Assembly (NCBI RefSeq): GCF_958979055.1 | Contig: NC_084888.1 | Location: forward strand, 34,963,804 to 35,027,803 | DNA: 64,000 bases | Reading direction: 5' to 3' | From: Alnus glutinosa | Lineage: Eukaryota > Streptophyta > Magnoliopsida > Fagales > Betulaceae | In this document: positions 45,893 to 57,689 of the stretch, piece after piece | Position numbering within the stretch: position 1 is the stretch's first letter | Layout of the letters: each line of letters starts with the position of its first letter | The notes under the pieces: generated by a model | What the model was told of the DNA's origin: nothing | What the model saw: only the letters and a program-made list of their open reading frames with translations | Databases searched by the model: none | Translations under genes and position numbers: made by a program

Positions 45893-46639
45893 CTATGCGG
45901 ATATGCCAGATACAATAAGCTGAATAAAAGTCGAAATTCCGTCTCCAAAAATTGCAGCAACAACGAGCTGAAGAACCCTTTGTATCTTCCGCGAGCTTAG
46001 CCTTCTAGCTTTCCTTCCAGTCAAGTTCCCATGCTCTACTACCAAGCTCATAGTACTTGTCGTTTCTCCGCCGTCACTTTGTCTGTCGAAATAATCCTTT
46101 CTCCATTTCTCCAGAATCAAGCCCTTCACACATGCCACATGGTAATGATAATTGCCACAAGTGGAGACATAAGCCCAGCCCCGAACCTCTGGCGATAATT
46201 TCCTACTCTGGCATTTTAGGCACTTTGATGGCCACGAGATCTTTTTACTGAGCTTTACAGTCACCCCTTCGAGGTCTACGTCTGTCCTCACAAGTGGGAG
46301 CTTCAAACAACAAGGATGTAAGAAGACAGCTGGTTCATTTTTACAGTCAGCCGTATACCTGAACCCTTGGACACTCTCCCCACATGCATTACAAAATCCT
46401 ACGTGCCTCGGATCTATGGACGGCTTATCAGAAAATAAGAAGCGTTCCTTAAAGAACGGGTGGTGGGTTCGGGAGCCTAAAGCGCATTGCTCATGAAGAT
46501 AAAAGCCACAGTCCCAACACTGGTAACATGGCTCACAACCTTCATTTTTACAGCCATGACAACGATAAGGTGTCTGGACACTCATTAATGTAAGCTGGTG
46601 TGGGTGGCTAGGATGCTGTTTCTCAGCAATTGTCGACAT
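45893..46639 (-). CDS. DC1 domain (Cys/His-rich C1) protein, gene D
   Basis: An intact, intronless 248-residue DC1 protein; the best-preserved member of the cluster. Starts MSTIAEKQHPSHPHQL. Finger 1 is H(P)HQL...YRCHGCKNEG...CYQCWDCGFYLHEQC (about 14-53). Finger 2 is H(P)FF...HVGFCNACGESVQGFRY...VFLHPCC (about 60-111). Finger 3 is KCLKCQSRK...GWAYVSTCGNYHYHVAC (about 138-168). A basic stretch (TGRKARRLSSRKIQR) precedes a hydrophobic C-terminal segment (VLQLVVAAIFGDGISTFIQLIVSG) that could touch or span a membrane. It belongs to a different subfamily from gene B: no short leader exon, and its nearest relative here is pseudogene A at 33 kb. Role unknown; DC1 proteins are often stress-responsive. 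Confidence 0.88.
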   Translation of the reverse strand: MSTIAEKQHPSHPHQLTLMSVQTPYRCHGCKNEGCEPCYQCWDCGFYLHEQCALGSRTHHPFFKERFLFSDKPSIDPRHVGFCNACGESVQGFRYTADCKNEPAVFLHPCCLKLPLVRTDVDLEGVTVKLSKKISWPSKCLKCQSRKLSPEVRGWAYVSTCGNYHYHVACVKGLILEKWRKDYFDRQSDGGETTSTMSLVVEHGNLTGRKARRLSSRKIQRVLQLVVAAIFGDGISTFIQLIVSGISA

Positions 46640-48234
46640 ATCTTACTATCGAGAAGCTTGACTCACTTAATTATCACTCTCCTTGTCGCACTGTTTGCCG
46701 ATCAATCTCAGAATTCCTGATCGAACAATTAAACCGAAAATATACATAAAATTTGAAGTTTGTTCTAATAAATGAGAATAATTGTTAATGATCTTTTTGG
46801 AAATATTTGATTCTAAAAAAAAAAAAAAAAAAAAAAAGAAAGAAAGAAAGAAAGAAGAAAAGGATTCAGCATAAGATCGAAGATAAGAATTAATTAGAAC
46901 AACGCGAAATGAGTGTATAAATTAATAAATTAAAATTTCTATATACATCCAAGAAAAAGAAAAAGAAAAGTATGTAAAATTATTAGACATGTATAAGCAG
47001 AGATTAAATCGCCAATATTTAAGCTGATTCCAAAGCCACGTGAGATTCTTAGACAATAGGAATCGGTAAAAAGCTTCACAATTTGTACCAAAAAAAAAAA
47101 AAAATCCTCCAAGTTGGAGTGTACTTTCATGGCACTTACAGTACTATTGAATATTGACTTATAGACGCGTGTTTGAAAATTCCACACGTACGTCGTTGTC
47201 ATGCATGTTGATGTTTCTCACGAATTAATTAACCGATAATCGATTTTTGCTTGTTTTATATTGTACGTTCGTGGAAAGGGCCGGGAACTCGAATCAAGTC
47301 AATCAACCATGCTGGCTTCTGGTTTGCTGACTGCTATCCTATTCAGAGGGAGAGTGAGTAAAATTTCAAATTTGATAATGTAAATCAGCGGCTGAATTCA
47401 ACTGACCGAGTAACTCTTTGTTACATTAGTTGTTTTTACAAGAAATATGCTATTATATATTTTTTTATGGCACCTAACCCGGATCGGGAGCCCATTTTGG
47501 GGGTAATGTCTTGTGGATGGAGTGAGTACTTAATGTCAGTATTAACTAAATAGATTTAATTGCAATCCTACATAAAAATTTTACGTGGGTATTAATTATA
47601 ACAACATTTATATATTAAAATATTCATTTTAATTAAAAGAGCATTATAAAAGCTTTAATATATATATATATATATATCAAATAAACATAATAACTTAACA
47701 AATATAAATAATGGACTTTATATTTCAAAATAAATAAATATAATAATAACCATACTTTATTTTTATAAAATTCAAGTAAAATAATGACATTAATATTAAT
47801 AACACAAATATTTGAACAACATAACAGCGATTCGAAAATTTTATAGTTGTCAAACAAATATATATATAGAGGAAAATTCGATACCTATACCCAAAGTCTC
47901 ACACTTATTTTTTACACCCTAACCTAGCATTTCTACCTCAGATTTTTCTTTGTTCTTTTTTTTTTTTTTTTTTTGTTTTCAACCAACTCTCTCTCTCTCT
48001 CTTCTTCTTCTTCTTCTCTCGGAACGACGGGATTTGGATAGTCGGCAACTGCATCTCAAGATTTGAAAAGCTGACCATCCTTGCCTTGGTCAAAACGGCT
48101 AGATCCCGGCCGACCTGGCCAGAACGGCCGGATGTATAAATATATATATATATATTATAAACTTAAATGTCTTAAAAATATAAAAACATAAAACAATGAT
48201 TACGGAAAATTCTAGATTCTAGCTTTCCACCACC
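46640..48234. other. 5' flank of DC1 gene D and A/T-rich spacer
   Basis: About 46830-47180 shares pieces with the 5' flanks of the other DC1 copies (GATTCCAAAGCCACGTGAGA). A poly-A/(GAAA)n tract lies at about 46815-46860 and a (TA)n tract at 47659-47676. About 48060-48135 has a few CGGCCGG pieces like the minisatellite at 34.5 kb. No gene seen. Confidence 0.45.
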
Positions 48235-49235
48235 GATTCAAGGAGACAAAAAGGGACCTGCTGTCCAAAAGAAAACAAAAGAAACAAAAAGAGATAAAGC
48301 TTGTCTTTTCTCTTAAGGAGATTCCCGATCCTTCTAGATATAAACTAAAAAAGAGAAGATGAAGCTTACTAAAAGAAACGAAACCTTGAAGAAGAGATGC
48401 TTACCGATTGTGAACACAGAGTGTTCTTTTCTTTTTCTATTGCTTGGCCAGGAAGTGCAAGGACATGGAAGTTTTGTTCTGTTTCTGGATTTAGACCGAG
48501 TGATGGAGGGAAAGATTTTTGTGCTTCTTTGTTCATAGACCGAGAGAGAGAAGGAGAGTTTAGAGAGAGATTTCTACCTTTCTAAGCTACTGGCCGAATG
48601 AGAAAGACAGAAAGAGAGTGACAGAATTTTCTTTGCTGATTCTGTTACAAGCCAAGAAATGAGGAGGGGAGTGTTTGTGTTTTGGGGAACTGAGTTCCTG
48701 GTTTTTCTGCTATAAATTAAGACGCAAAAAGGAGGAAGAGAATGTGTCTTCTGCAGCTTTGCTGCTGCAGTTGAGGGACAGGCCAGGGCGAGAGAGAGAG
48801 GAAGAAAGAGAAAGACAAGTTTACATGCGAGGCACGAACGAACCGAGAGGGAGGCCTTCGTTTTATAGCAATTTAGATGGCTAGGATTGCTTTGGGTGAG
48901 TTTGATCCAACGATTCAAGATGGAAGAAGAAAAGAAAGGTGAACGAGAGGGGGGTTGTATCTTTAGGGAAGCTTTGGACGGTTGCGATCAATCTTGGATC
49001 AAACCATCCATGTGTAACACGTCGATTATTACAAGGCTAGATCAACGGTGGTTATTGAGTTTGAGGTGGGAAGTGAATAAAGATGAGAAGGATCAGCAAC
49101 ACGTGGCAGAAGAGAAGGCCGGATCTGGAAGGAAGGCTCACAATGATTATCTATATATTTTCACCCCTATATTCAAAGTCCACGCAAGAATAACCGCCCT
49201 TAAAGAGACGACGGCAGTCCACTCACGCAACCTTG
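48235..49235 (-). promoter_or_regulatory. Orphan promoter, leader exon and intron start (minus strand)
   Basis: Read on the minus strand this looks like the 5' end of a plant gene without the gene: an ACACGTGGCA (ABRE/G-box-like) at about 49100-49108, a clean TATA box CTATAAAA at 48868-48861, then a CT-rich, stop-containing leader (CTCTCTCGCC and TTTCTCTTTCTTCC type), and at about 48406 a donor-like AATCG then GTAAGC. Beyond 48235 the sequence becomes ordinary A/T-rich spacer and no downstream exon follows. Both edges meet DC1-type flanking DNA or spacer. Probably a captured or truncated gene front; whether it is transcribed is unknown. Confidence 0.45.
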
Positions 49236-51829
49236 TTTTTTAATGCTAGAAAAGACATGGAAATGTTTGTCCTTAAATAACGGGCTTTGGTCTTTCTCCG
49301 GGCGGCTGAAAAATAAAGAGTATTGTTGTAAATAAATGATATTTTTTATATGGATATAGCCTCAAGTAACGTGTCTGTTAAGGAGACAGCTCTGTTTGCG
49401 AGGGGTTGAACATGATCTTTGTTCTTAAACAAAAATGTTTGGTTTTATTTTTTTCACATTTCTTTTTCTTTTATTTTTTTTTTCAATCTGTCTTTTTTAT
49501 ATAAAAGATATGCAAATTCACTATTGAATTCTCTGAGACCACATGTGAGTTTTACAAATTTAATAGTAAATTTGTAAAAAGTAAGAATAATACTAAATAC
49601 ATCTCATTTTTAAAACAGAGAAGTGACCCTTCAAAAATCGTATCTCCACCTTGATATGATGATGATTAAATCATCATTAGTCTCAATTAAAGAAAAGAAA
49701 ACGTCTGTTTGTAAGAGGTTGAATACGATACTCTTGAAATAGAGGAGTGGGCTAGGTCTTCAGAGATCGTACGTTCTGATGTCATGTAAAATTATCACTT
49801 GTCTAAAAACTTTAAGATGATAAAAAATAATTAATTTAATCATTTAATTAATATTTTAACAATACCTATAAAATTAAAGATTCTCAAGCTCAAATATTAA
49901 TGTGCAGAAAAAAAAAAACCTTGAAAGATTCAAAGCACTTTCTCGCTAACGAAGTTCATATTTAGTCATATTATATGTGCTTGACTTTTTCTACACGCGC
50001 GAGCAACGTATATATAATTAAATTTTAACAATAGTTTTCATGGTAGATGAAAATAATATTATATAAATGCAAAATGAAGACTTTAAGCAGAATATCTACG
50101 TGTTTATTAATTTGTAAATAATGCCAATACGTACCACAAATCAATCAAGGAAATGATGTTTCTTTAACATTTTCCCTCAAGTTGAGGTGTGGGTGTATTG
50201 TCGTGCATGATGTACCACGTTGTTTGTTCAATGAGAAATGATATTTTTACAAGAAGAGTGAGAAAATCAGCTTCTTATAATAAATTAATAAATTCGCCAA
50301 GACTCTTTTTTTTCTTTTTCTTCTGTTACAATTAACCTATTGGCATGGATAAATGATGAATGTTACTTCAACTTGCTGATGATTAGTACTTTAGGTAATA
50401 CAATAAATTACTATGAGGCTCACTTATGCTGTCCATTATGTGAAAATTAATCAGACTGGCTACTAGAGTCTATCACACGACAAACATCAAGAGACCACTC
50501 ACACGGAGCCTCCCATTAAAAAGGGTAGACATTCCCATATTCTATATGTTGTTGGTCGGGGTTATATTATATATATAAGGTTTAAAGAGGATCGAACAAA
50601 GATGCCAACACATTTTCCTTAGTCTCTAACAATTGTACCCACGTACACCCATCTTCTTGTTTGAAATATCTATCGTTAATATCTCAATTTACCTTAATCA
50701 ATCCATCACATGCATGGCTCATTTTTCACAATATTATTACTTTCTGCAGTTCTATATATGAAAATCTCCGGTTGGTAAATTTAATCACTTAATCAATACT
50801 TTAACACACATATGTGGACTCAAACTACGTACCTTTTAATAGGTGATGTCGAACATTTGAAATATTTAATTGAAATTTGATAAATGATGGAATCAAGTTT
50901 CGAACTCAAAACTTTTGGCTCTGATACCATGTTAAACCACCACTTATCCTAAAAGTTTAAACTAATAAAAAAAGATAAATTTAATCATTTAATCAATACT
51001 TTAATAAAAGTGATCACCTCCATATATTACTGTATTTTTGTGAAGCCATATTCATCTAGCAATGGTGGCCACTAACTCTTCTTCTTCCTCCTCAAGTTTC
51101 TCCAATAGTCAATTTAAAATATATAGAAAATTATCTTCTTTGTTTGAGTATTTTTTTCTATTGGCCTAGAGAGCACGCTCTTGGCGACGGATGATGTCAT
51201 TATCAAAGGATCGTACAACCGTATCATACGGGGCATATATAACAATATGCAATAGGTCATATTAAGATTAAAGTTGAAGTTTGGTTTTAAAATAAAAAGT
51301 AAAGAATTTGTTTCTTTAAATGTGAGTTTCAAAAGAGTAAATTTTTTTAAAGAAAATGAACTTTAACCCCAACCAATCAACCATTTTTGCTTCTAATTGT
51401 AAATTAGATGTTTTGAGTTCCTTAATTTCTTGTTTTATTAATTTTATTTCTGCTTGTAGTCTTATAGATCGTGTATGTATAGTTTGTTGATTGTTCGTCT
51501 TGTTTAAATCTATTCATTATTTCTGAACAAATTTATGGATGTTTTGAAGAGGTTGCATGGTTCTTGTTGTATTATATCTTTTAATTTTAACAATTATTCT
51601 CTAGCTTTTTAAGTACGGATCATTTATATATATTCTGTCAATTAACTCGATTATCATATTTTTGTTAAAATATTTATAATTTTTTTTACATTTGCAGGTT
51701 TTCTTCTTTATTATAAAACAAAGTTCTAAATGTATGTACGTAAAAGATGATCAGATTGGACATAAAAATTATAACAGATATTCATACATAATTTTCCATG
51801 GATTATATATCATCTGACAAATTAAACCC
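49236..51829. other. Orphan DC1 flank segments and spacer
   Basis: 49236-49440 matches the 5' flank of DC1 genes (AATAACGGGCTTTGGTCTTT), about 50090-50240 resembles the 37100/57000 flanks, and 51727-51810 matches the DC1 3' flank (AAAAGATGATCAGATTGGAC). No DC1 coding sequence lies between them, so a DC1 copy was probably deleted here. The rest is A/T-rich with no gene seen. Confidence 0.5.
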
Positions 51830-52098
51830 CCTAGATCTCCTCCCCTTTCTCTTATTTTTGCTTCTTCTAAAAAACATTAATTTCAAAACACTCTAACTTT
51901 TTTCACTTTTTATATTACGTCAACAATTTTTTTTTATTACTATTTAAATAAAAAAAAATTAATACAATACAATTTTTTTTCTTTTCACTTTTTCATACAA
52001 ATTATTTTTTCTTTATATCACATCAATCACTTCTTACTACCATTAAAAAAAAAATACTTCAAATTGGAAGAATGAGTTGTCAAACGAGGCTACAATAT
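51830..52098. mobile_element. A/T-rich MITE-like element, family X
   Basis: Begins near CTAGATCTCCTCCCCTTTC and ends GAGTTGTCAAACGAGGC. It shares the TTTTTATATTACGTCAACAA and TATCACATCAATCACTTC interior motifs of the family. Right next to the orphan DC1 3' flank. Confidence 0.5.
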
Positions 52099-52736
52099 TG
52101 CTCAACAACAGTTTTTTACATTATTTATTTATTTATCTTTGCTTTTTTACAAATCATAAAACCAATAATTGAAAATCCCTGCCGCTAGCTAGATCTTTAA
52201 AATGGTGTTTGCATAGGTTAAGTTTTTTATTGGCCAATTTGATGTTCAAAACAAGTGTAGATCGAGTATAAAAGTTAGTGGGATAGTTTTGTACTTAGGG
52301 TACGTTAAGTGTACGTCAAATTTCATCGTTAAGTGTCAACTACACAAGATCATGCATGCTTGCAAATCCGTCTGCACATGCCCAGACAAGCAATGTTAGA
52401 TGGAGTTACAAAAAGCCATATTCAGGCGACATTTAAATTAAAGTCACAAAAAGCTCCGTCGTTGGCAAAGGTATTTGCCGATGTTCGCACCCGTCAGGGT
52501 TAAAAGCATGAAACCCTAGCCTTGTTCGGAAGAGCTTAGTGACACATCCGCTCGCCACCAACTAAATACAATTCTAGTGTTCTAATTATTATACTAAGTC
52601 TGACCTAGCAGTGTTATCTGCTTTCCAGCCGACCATTTTAAATTTTCTTCTTATCATGGATTTGAAATCTAGCAATCACCTCTCTAAATTATTCAGATTG
52701 TAAAAATATATGTAGAATATAAAATAAAAATAGGGA
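52099..52736. other. Spacer, no gene seen
   Basis: Mixed-composition DNA with no open coding frame and no element boundary recognised. Confidence 0.5.
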
Positions 52737-52866
52737 TTTGATTCTTGTATAACACCAATACAACAACTGTACAACAACCCTTCACATGAGGGTGGGCCCC
52801 AGTATGTGGGACCCACCCTCATGTGGGGGATTATTGTACAGTTATTGTATTGGTGTTGTAAATCTA
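52737..52866. mobile_element. Fold-back MITE
   Basis: Near-perfect palindrome: TACAACACCAATA-type arms (here TATAACACCAATACAACAAC and complement ATTGTATTGGTGTTGTA) around a centre with ATGAGGGTGGGCCCC and GGGACCCACCCTCATG. Same plan as 2972-3094. Confidence 0.65.
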
Positions 52867-53045
52867 ACATTTTCTATAAAAATAACATGAAAGAGAAATA
52901 TATAAAAGAACGAAGAAGAATTAAAGCCTATGTTAAACTATACTACAGTGCCATCAAATTTTTTTAAATCATATTCATATTCTATCACGGATAACTAATT
53001 GTGAAAAGGATTCTTAAAAGGCTTATTTATCTGAATAGATATGAA

Positions 53046-53210
53046 CAGGGGCGGAGCTAGGATTTAGGATTTGGGGGGGCCAAATTGAAAAAATAATAAT
53101 TTGGAGGAGCCAAAACTAAAAAAAATTAGGAGTAAATTTTTTTTATTTTTTATTTTTTGGGGGGGGAAACCCTTGGCCTGGGGGGAGGGCCAGGGGTAGC
53201 TCCGCCCCTG
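53046..53210. mobile_element. Small hAT MITE (CAGGGGCGGAGCTA type)
   Basis: A 165-bp element with termini CAGGGGCGGAGCTA and TAGCTCCGCCCCTG and a perfect 8-bp target duplication GATATGAA at 53038-53045 and 53211-53218. G-rich interior, no coding capacity. The 8-bp duplication identifies it as hAT. Confidence 0.92.
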
Positions 53211-53394
53211 GATATGAAACTATATATTCGGCCGGAATACAAAAAATGATATATGGCATTATTCATTTGACCACTTATCCAAATAAATAGGCTAAATAAA
53301 AATTCTCTCATATCTGCCATGCCTTAATTGCTAGCAATTCAGACTCGGAAGTCTGAGATCTCAATCCCTCGTCCATTGGATCCCATGTTGAGAG

Positions 53395-54402
53395 AAAGGG
53401 TGAGCAAATCCCCGCGAAACCCGCTCCGCCCCGCAGAAACCGCCCCAACCCTCCCCGCAGAGCCCAAAACCCGCACCCATGGTGCGGGCCACGGGGCTTT
53501 TTTTGGCCCCCCCGCTCGGTGCGGGGCGGGTTGCAGGGGGGACCCTTGAATTTTTGCGGGTCCCCGCCCCGCCCCGCCCTGCCTCGCAGGTTTTGAAAAA
53601 AAAAAAAAAAAAAAAAAAGAGGAAAAGAAAAGGGGAAAAGAAAGACGGAAGTTTACCCTAATCCTAAAATCTCAGTTCTCACTCTTCACTTCAGTGTCTT
53701 CACCTTCGGTCTTTAGTGAACGGCGCCCAGCTGCGGAGCTGCCCACGCGACGACGCCCACACGGCCACGCCCAGCTTCCCACGCCGCACCCCACGATGCC
53801 CTCATCCAGCTGCCCACGCCCACCGGCCACCACCCACAACGCCGCACAGCCCGCACCCCACGCCCACGGTACGTTCTCTACTTCTCTCGGTCTCCTCTTT
53901 TCTTCTTTCCTTCTTCTCTAACTAAATAAAATAGAACTGAGATTAGGAAGTTTGTGTTGTGGGTCTCATTCTGCTTATTCCTTTTGTGGCTGCACAGAGA
54001 TGAAGCAATCTCATTTTAATGCTGTTTGGGTTCCTACTTTGCTTCACCTTCATTGCTCTATGAGAATTGTTTTTATTGCTTTCATCCAGTTTTGGACTGA
54101 ACTTGACGATGTATTGTCCTGTGATCATCATATTTCTCCTTTGTGATATGATTTGTTGATGAAAATTTTTGAAACTCGATTCCTGAAGAGCATGGTTGCT
54201 TGCGATTTTTTATTTACTTATTTATTTGGTTTTCCGTATAATTGTTTAATTTATTTCATACCCGCGGGGATCCCCGCCCCGTTCATACCTGCCCCGCACG
54301 GTTGTTGGGAATTTTCCACGGGGCGCGAGTTCCCTTTGAGGAACCCGCACGCCTGCGGGGTGGGGGCTAAAAAAGCCAATCCCCACCCCATGCTCACCCC
54401 TC
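53395..54402. mobile_element. Non-autonomous hAT element (AGGGGTGAGCA type)
   Basis: A 1008-bp element with ends AAAGGGTGAGCA and TGCTCACCCCTC and an 8-bp target duplication GTTGAGAG at 53387-53394 and 54403-54410. Both ends are crowded with CCCCGC/GCGGGG motifs, mirroring the GGGTCG motifs of the hAT at 41531. Inside are a poly-A tract, then a C-rich leader-like stretch (53650-53870) ending CCCACG followed by a GTACGT donor-like site, then an intron-like A/T-rich region. No transposase remains. The open frames in the C-rich part are low-complexity. Confidence 0.85.
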
Positions 54403-54410
54403 GTTGAGAG

Positions 54411-54844
54411 AGATGCCAAAAAGAAAAAACAAGATATTAATTTAAATATGTGAAATGACATATCGATCCCAAGCTTTAGTCCCGTAGAAGACAAATGTGT
54501 GGATAAGCTGAGTTGGTTGGAGAGTAGTATAGTGCTTCTCATGTGTGCCATACATACAACCCGAAAGAAACAAGATAAAATTAAAAATAAATAAACTCCG
54601 AAAAAAAAAAAATCAAAATCAGAAAAAATTATTTTCTATTCTCTATTAGCCCAACTCTTTCCAACCTCTCCCATGGCTTCCCCACCATGAATTTCTCTTC
54701 CCCGGCCCACTGATTCCACGTGAAAGACTCTATGGTAGCCTTTCCCTATGTGACAGTACTGCCTCCCATTAATTCGGCCCATCTCATCCACAGCATAGCC
54801 ATGTCCGTATGAGGGAATAATAAGAGTCAAAGTGCATGCGACAT
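54411..54844. other. Spacer, no gene seen
   Basis: No coding pattern. Leads into the duplicated DC1 flank. Confidence 0.45.
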
Positions 54845-55282
54845 TGACTAACTAACAAGACAAAGATTTGACTGTTCAAATTAATATTCATTTATGATAA
54901 CACATCGATGTCTGTATGAGGCAATATAAGAATCAAAGTGCGACATTGCTAACTACAAGACAAAGATTTGACTGTTCAAATTAATATTCATTTATGATAT
55001 GACATCGATGTACTTTTGTTAATTAAGCTTGATATATAACACCTTCAGGGGACAAGACAAAGGTCACCAACAGAAGGTATTGCCAAAATACTTACTCAAG
55101 TTCATGTATGTAAGGATAATCAGATTGGCACATACAAATTATAACAGATATTCATATATAATTCTCCATGAATTATATATCCTCTTACATAAGAAAATAT
55201 AATGATGGTTTGATCAAAAGAGCCGGATTGAGGCTTCCAGCTAGCACATTTTTCTTTTATTATTATTATTATTTTCCTCTAA
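54845..55282. repeat. DC1 3' flank with tandem duplicated boundary motif
   Basis: Two tandem copies about 106 bp apart (from about 54858 and 54959) of a sequence containing CAAAGATTTGACTGTTCAAA. The same motif occurs at 44530-44590 and 57372-57430. It is followed at 55040-55205 by the DC1 3' flank (GGGACAAGACAAAGGTCA; ATCAGATTGGCACATACAAA). Confidence 0.65.
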
Positions 55283-56302
55283 TTAACCTATTCTGTTTGT
55301 AAAAAATTGAGAATAAGAGTAACAATTGCAGATATTGGATCCCCGAAAATTGCTTGAATAATGAGCATTAGAACCACTTCATGCTATGTCCTTACCAACT
55401 TTTAAGGCCTTTTGCCTTACTTCCAATCGTAAGGTACTTGTATTTAATTTGTTCCATCACTTCGTTGCTCCAACTTCTTGTCGACCAAGTCTTTCACACA
55501 TTTCACATGATAACAGTATTCGCCACAAGTGGAGACATAGGCCCAGCCCTCAATCTTATTTGAGATTTTATTTCTTTGGCAAATTAGGCACTTCGACGCG
55601 GCCTTTTCCTTTAGCTCTAGATTCACCACCCCTTCATTACTTGCATTAATTCAACCCTTGATTAGTCCTGGTACTTGGGAGCTTGAAACAACAAGGATGC
55701 AAGACAAGTTGTTTGCTTGGAAAGAAAAGCTCTACGAATGCATTCTTCTTAGGCGGAGAGTAGTGGTACCTGAACCCTTGGACATCTTTCTCACATGCAA
55801 CACAAGATCCAAAGTGTTTTGGAGATTGTTTATCAAATATGAAGCAGACATTCTCGGAGAATAATGAGGGCGTGGTGGCACTGTTGGCCGAAACTAAAGT
55901 GCATTCCTTGTGAAGTTGATATTGGCATTTGATCTGCGTTTCGAATTCGACACACCGGTAAGATGAGCCAAACCCTTGTTCTTTACACCCATCACACTTA
56001 TAAGGTGTTTTGCTATTCCTTATGAATTCAAGATCGTGTTTGTGAGTATCTTCTGAGACGGTTGACTTGCAACAGATCCTGGTCGTATGTACAGCAAGCA
56101 AAAAAGATAGATAAATTAATTCGAAGTTTGATCATTATATAATATGTTGGTGTTCCGATCCATTTAATCCAAAAGATTTGGACAAAGTTATGTTTTCCTA
56201 ATTATTCACACTTGTGATATTTTTATATTCCAACAAAAATAATTGCTAATGATATATATCCTTGAAAATATTTGATCCGTACCCAAAACAGGAAATCGCC
56301 AT
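55283..56302 (-). pseudogene. DC1 pseudogene E
   Basis: Possible leader exon 56302-56283 (MAISCFG) and main exon from 56078. Reads well at first: EDTHKHDLEFIRNSKTPYKC, DGCKEQGFGSSYRCVEFE, HFGSCVACEKDVQGFRYHYS and VLHPCCFKLPSTRTNQGLN. A 4-bp insertion near 55650 (ATTAATTCAACC against ATTCAACC elsewhere) then shifts the frame to a stop. The rest (EKAASKCLICQRNKISNKIE, GWAYVSTCGEYCYHVKC) is open in another frame, and a second change interrupts it near 55440. Probably young, since most motifs are intact. Confidence 0.85.
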
Positions 56303-57689
56303 GTGAAGAAAAAAATGGTGATGCAGCGTTTGTTAGCTTGGTAATTGACAGGATCAAAATTTCTGCACATAAAAAAAGGAAAATATCAGTACAAATTTGA
56401 CAATTATATATATATATATATATATATAAGCAGATCAATTCACGAGGATGATTCCGAAGCCATACAAGATTCTTCCTCTTCGATTGTATGCTTGCAAAGG
56501 AATGCAAAATTTTTATCCTTAAACAAGTACGGTCGGGTTTGGTCTTTCTCCAACCAGTTGAAAAATAAAGAAGAGTGTTGCATATAACTAATTAATGATA
56601 TTTTTCTATGTATATAGCCTGAAGTAAAGTGTCTGATGAGATTAAAGATTCTCAAGCTCAAATCATTGGGAGGTAATAGTGCAAGCAAAAGAAGATTAAT
56701 AATGCACTTATTGCTAAGGAAGTTCATATTATTCATCCAAAAAAAAAAAATGGAAGTTCATATTTAGTCATACTATATGAATCTTTGGCCTGATCGACCA
56801 CCGCTTATGAGTGATCCAATAAGTATATTAAAATTTAGCTATCCAAAAAAACTGAAGTATATACAAATTATTGGACAAATATAAGCTTACTAACTCACCA
56901 GGATGATTCCAAAGGAAAGCGAGATTCTTACTTTGTATGGAGGGCAGGATAGTTCATTATATTACACGAATCATGTCTTTATATACACACAAAATGAAGA
57001 CATAGTCCAACATATGAGTGCTTGTTTACTTAATTAGCCAAGTCAATCATATATGGAAGTTTCTTTGAGATTTTTAGGCGGCCAGGCGGGTGTATATAGT
57101 ACTCATGCATGCACCGTGTTTTTTACTTGTAAACTACTTATTTTCACAGATTCTATTACAACCACTTCCACACAATTCTTACGTGGGACTCAAGTATATG
57201 GGACTCATAGTCTCACACAATATGAAAAGAAATTATGTGAGAGTTAATTGTAAGGGAATTATTTTTCTGTGAAAACAGTCTGGCCAAGTGTTTTTCTTTT
57301 CTTAATGAGAGTACTGAGTAAAATATTTTGTAAATTAACCTAGCATTCCATGTGAGTCAATATAACGACAAAGACAAATTAAGATTTGGTTGTTCAAATT
57401 AATTAATATTCATTTATGATATGACATCGATATACGATCGATGTGCGATGTAACCAGCTATATATAGTTTAATACTCCCACACTCGATCAACTTGATACT
57501 AATTTGAACCAGAAAACCGCGTTAATGGACGAATTCATGAAAAGAGGCAATCAATAATTAGATTTTGAACCACTTAATTTTGAACCACGTGATCGATTAC
57601 AGTAACTTAATTAATTTGGTCAAATATATATATGTGCACTGCAATCAATATTAATGAGATTTTGAACCACATGATATTGATTACGGTAA
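56303..57689. repeat. Duplicated 5' flank of DC1 pseudogene E
   Basis: Matches the 5' flanks of genes B and C, including a leader-exon region (minus strand MASESSS, about 56445-56465), its diverged second copy (about 56880-56935), and the CATAGTCCAACATATGA flank. About 57372-57430 holds the boundary motif also found at 44530 and 54845. A (TA)n tract lies at 56407-56428. No gene on the plus strand. Confidence 0.6.

Noticed and set aside
48887-49243. 118-codon forward frame in the orphan promoter region
   Set aside because: No recognisable domain and no conserved copy; the strand with promoter motifs is the opposite one.
53328-53925. Pro/Ala-rich frames
   Set aside because: Lie inside a hAT element; composition-driven by CCCCGC and CCCACG repeats.
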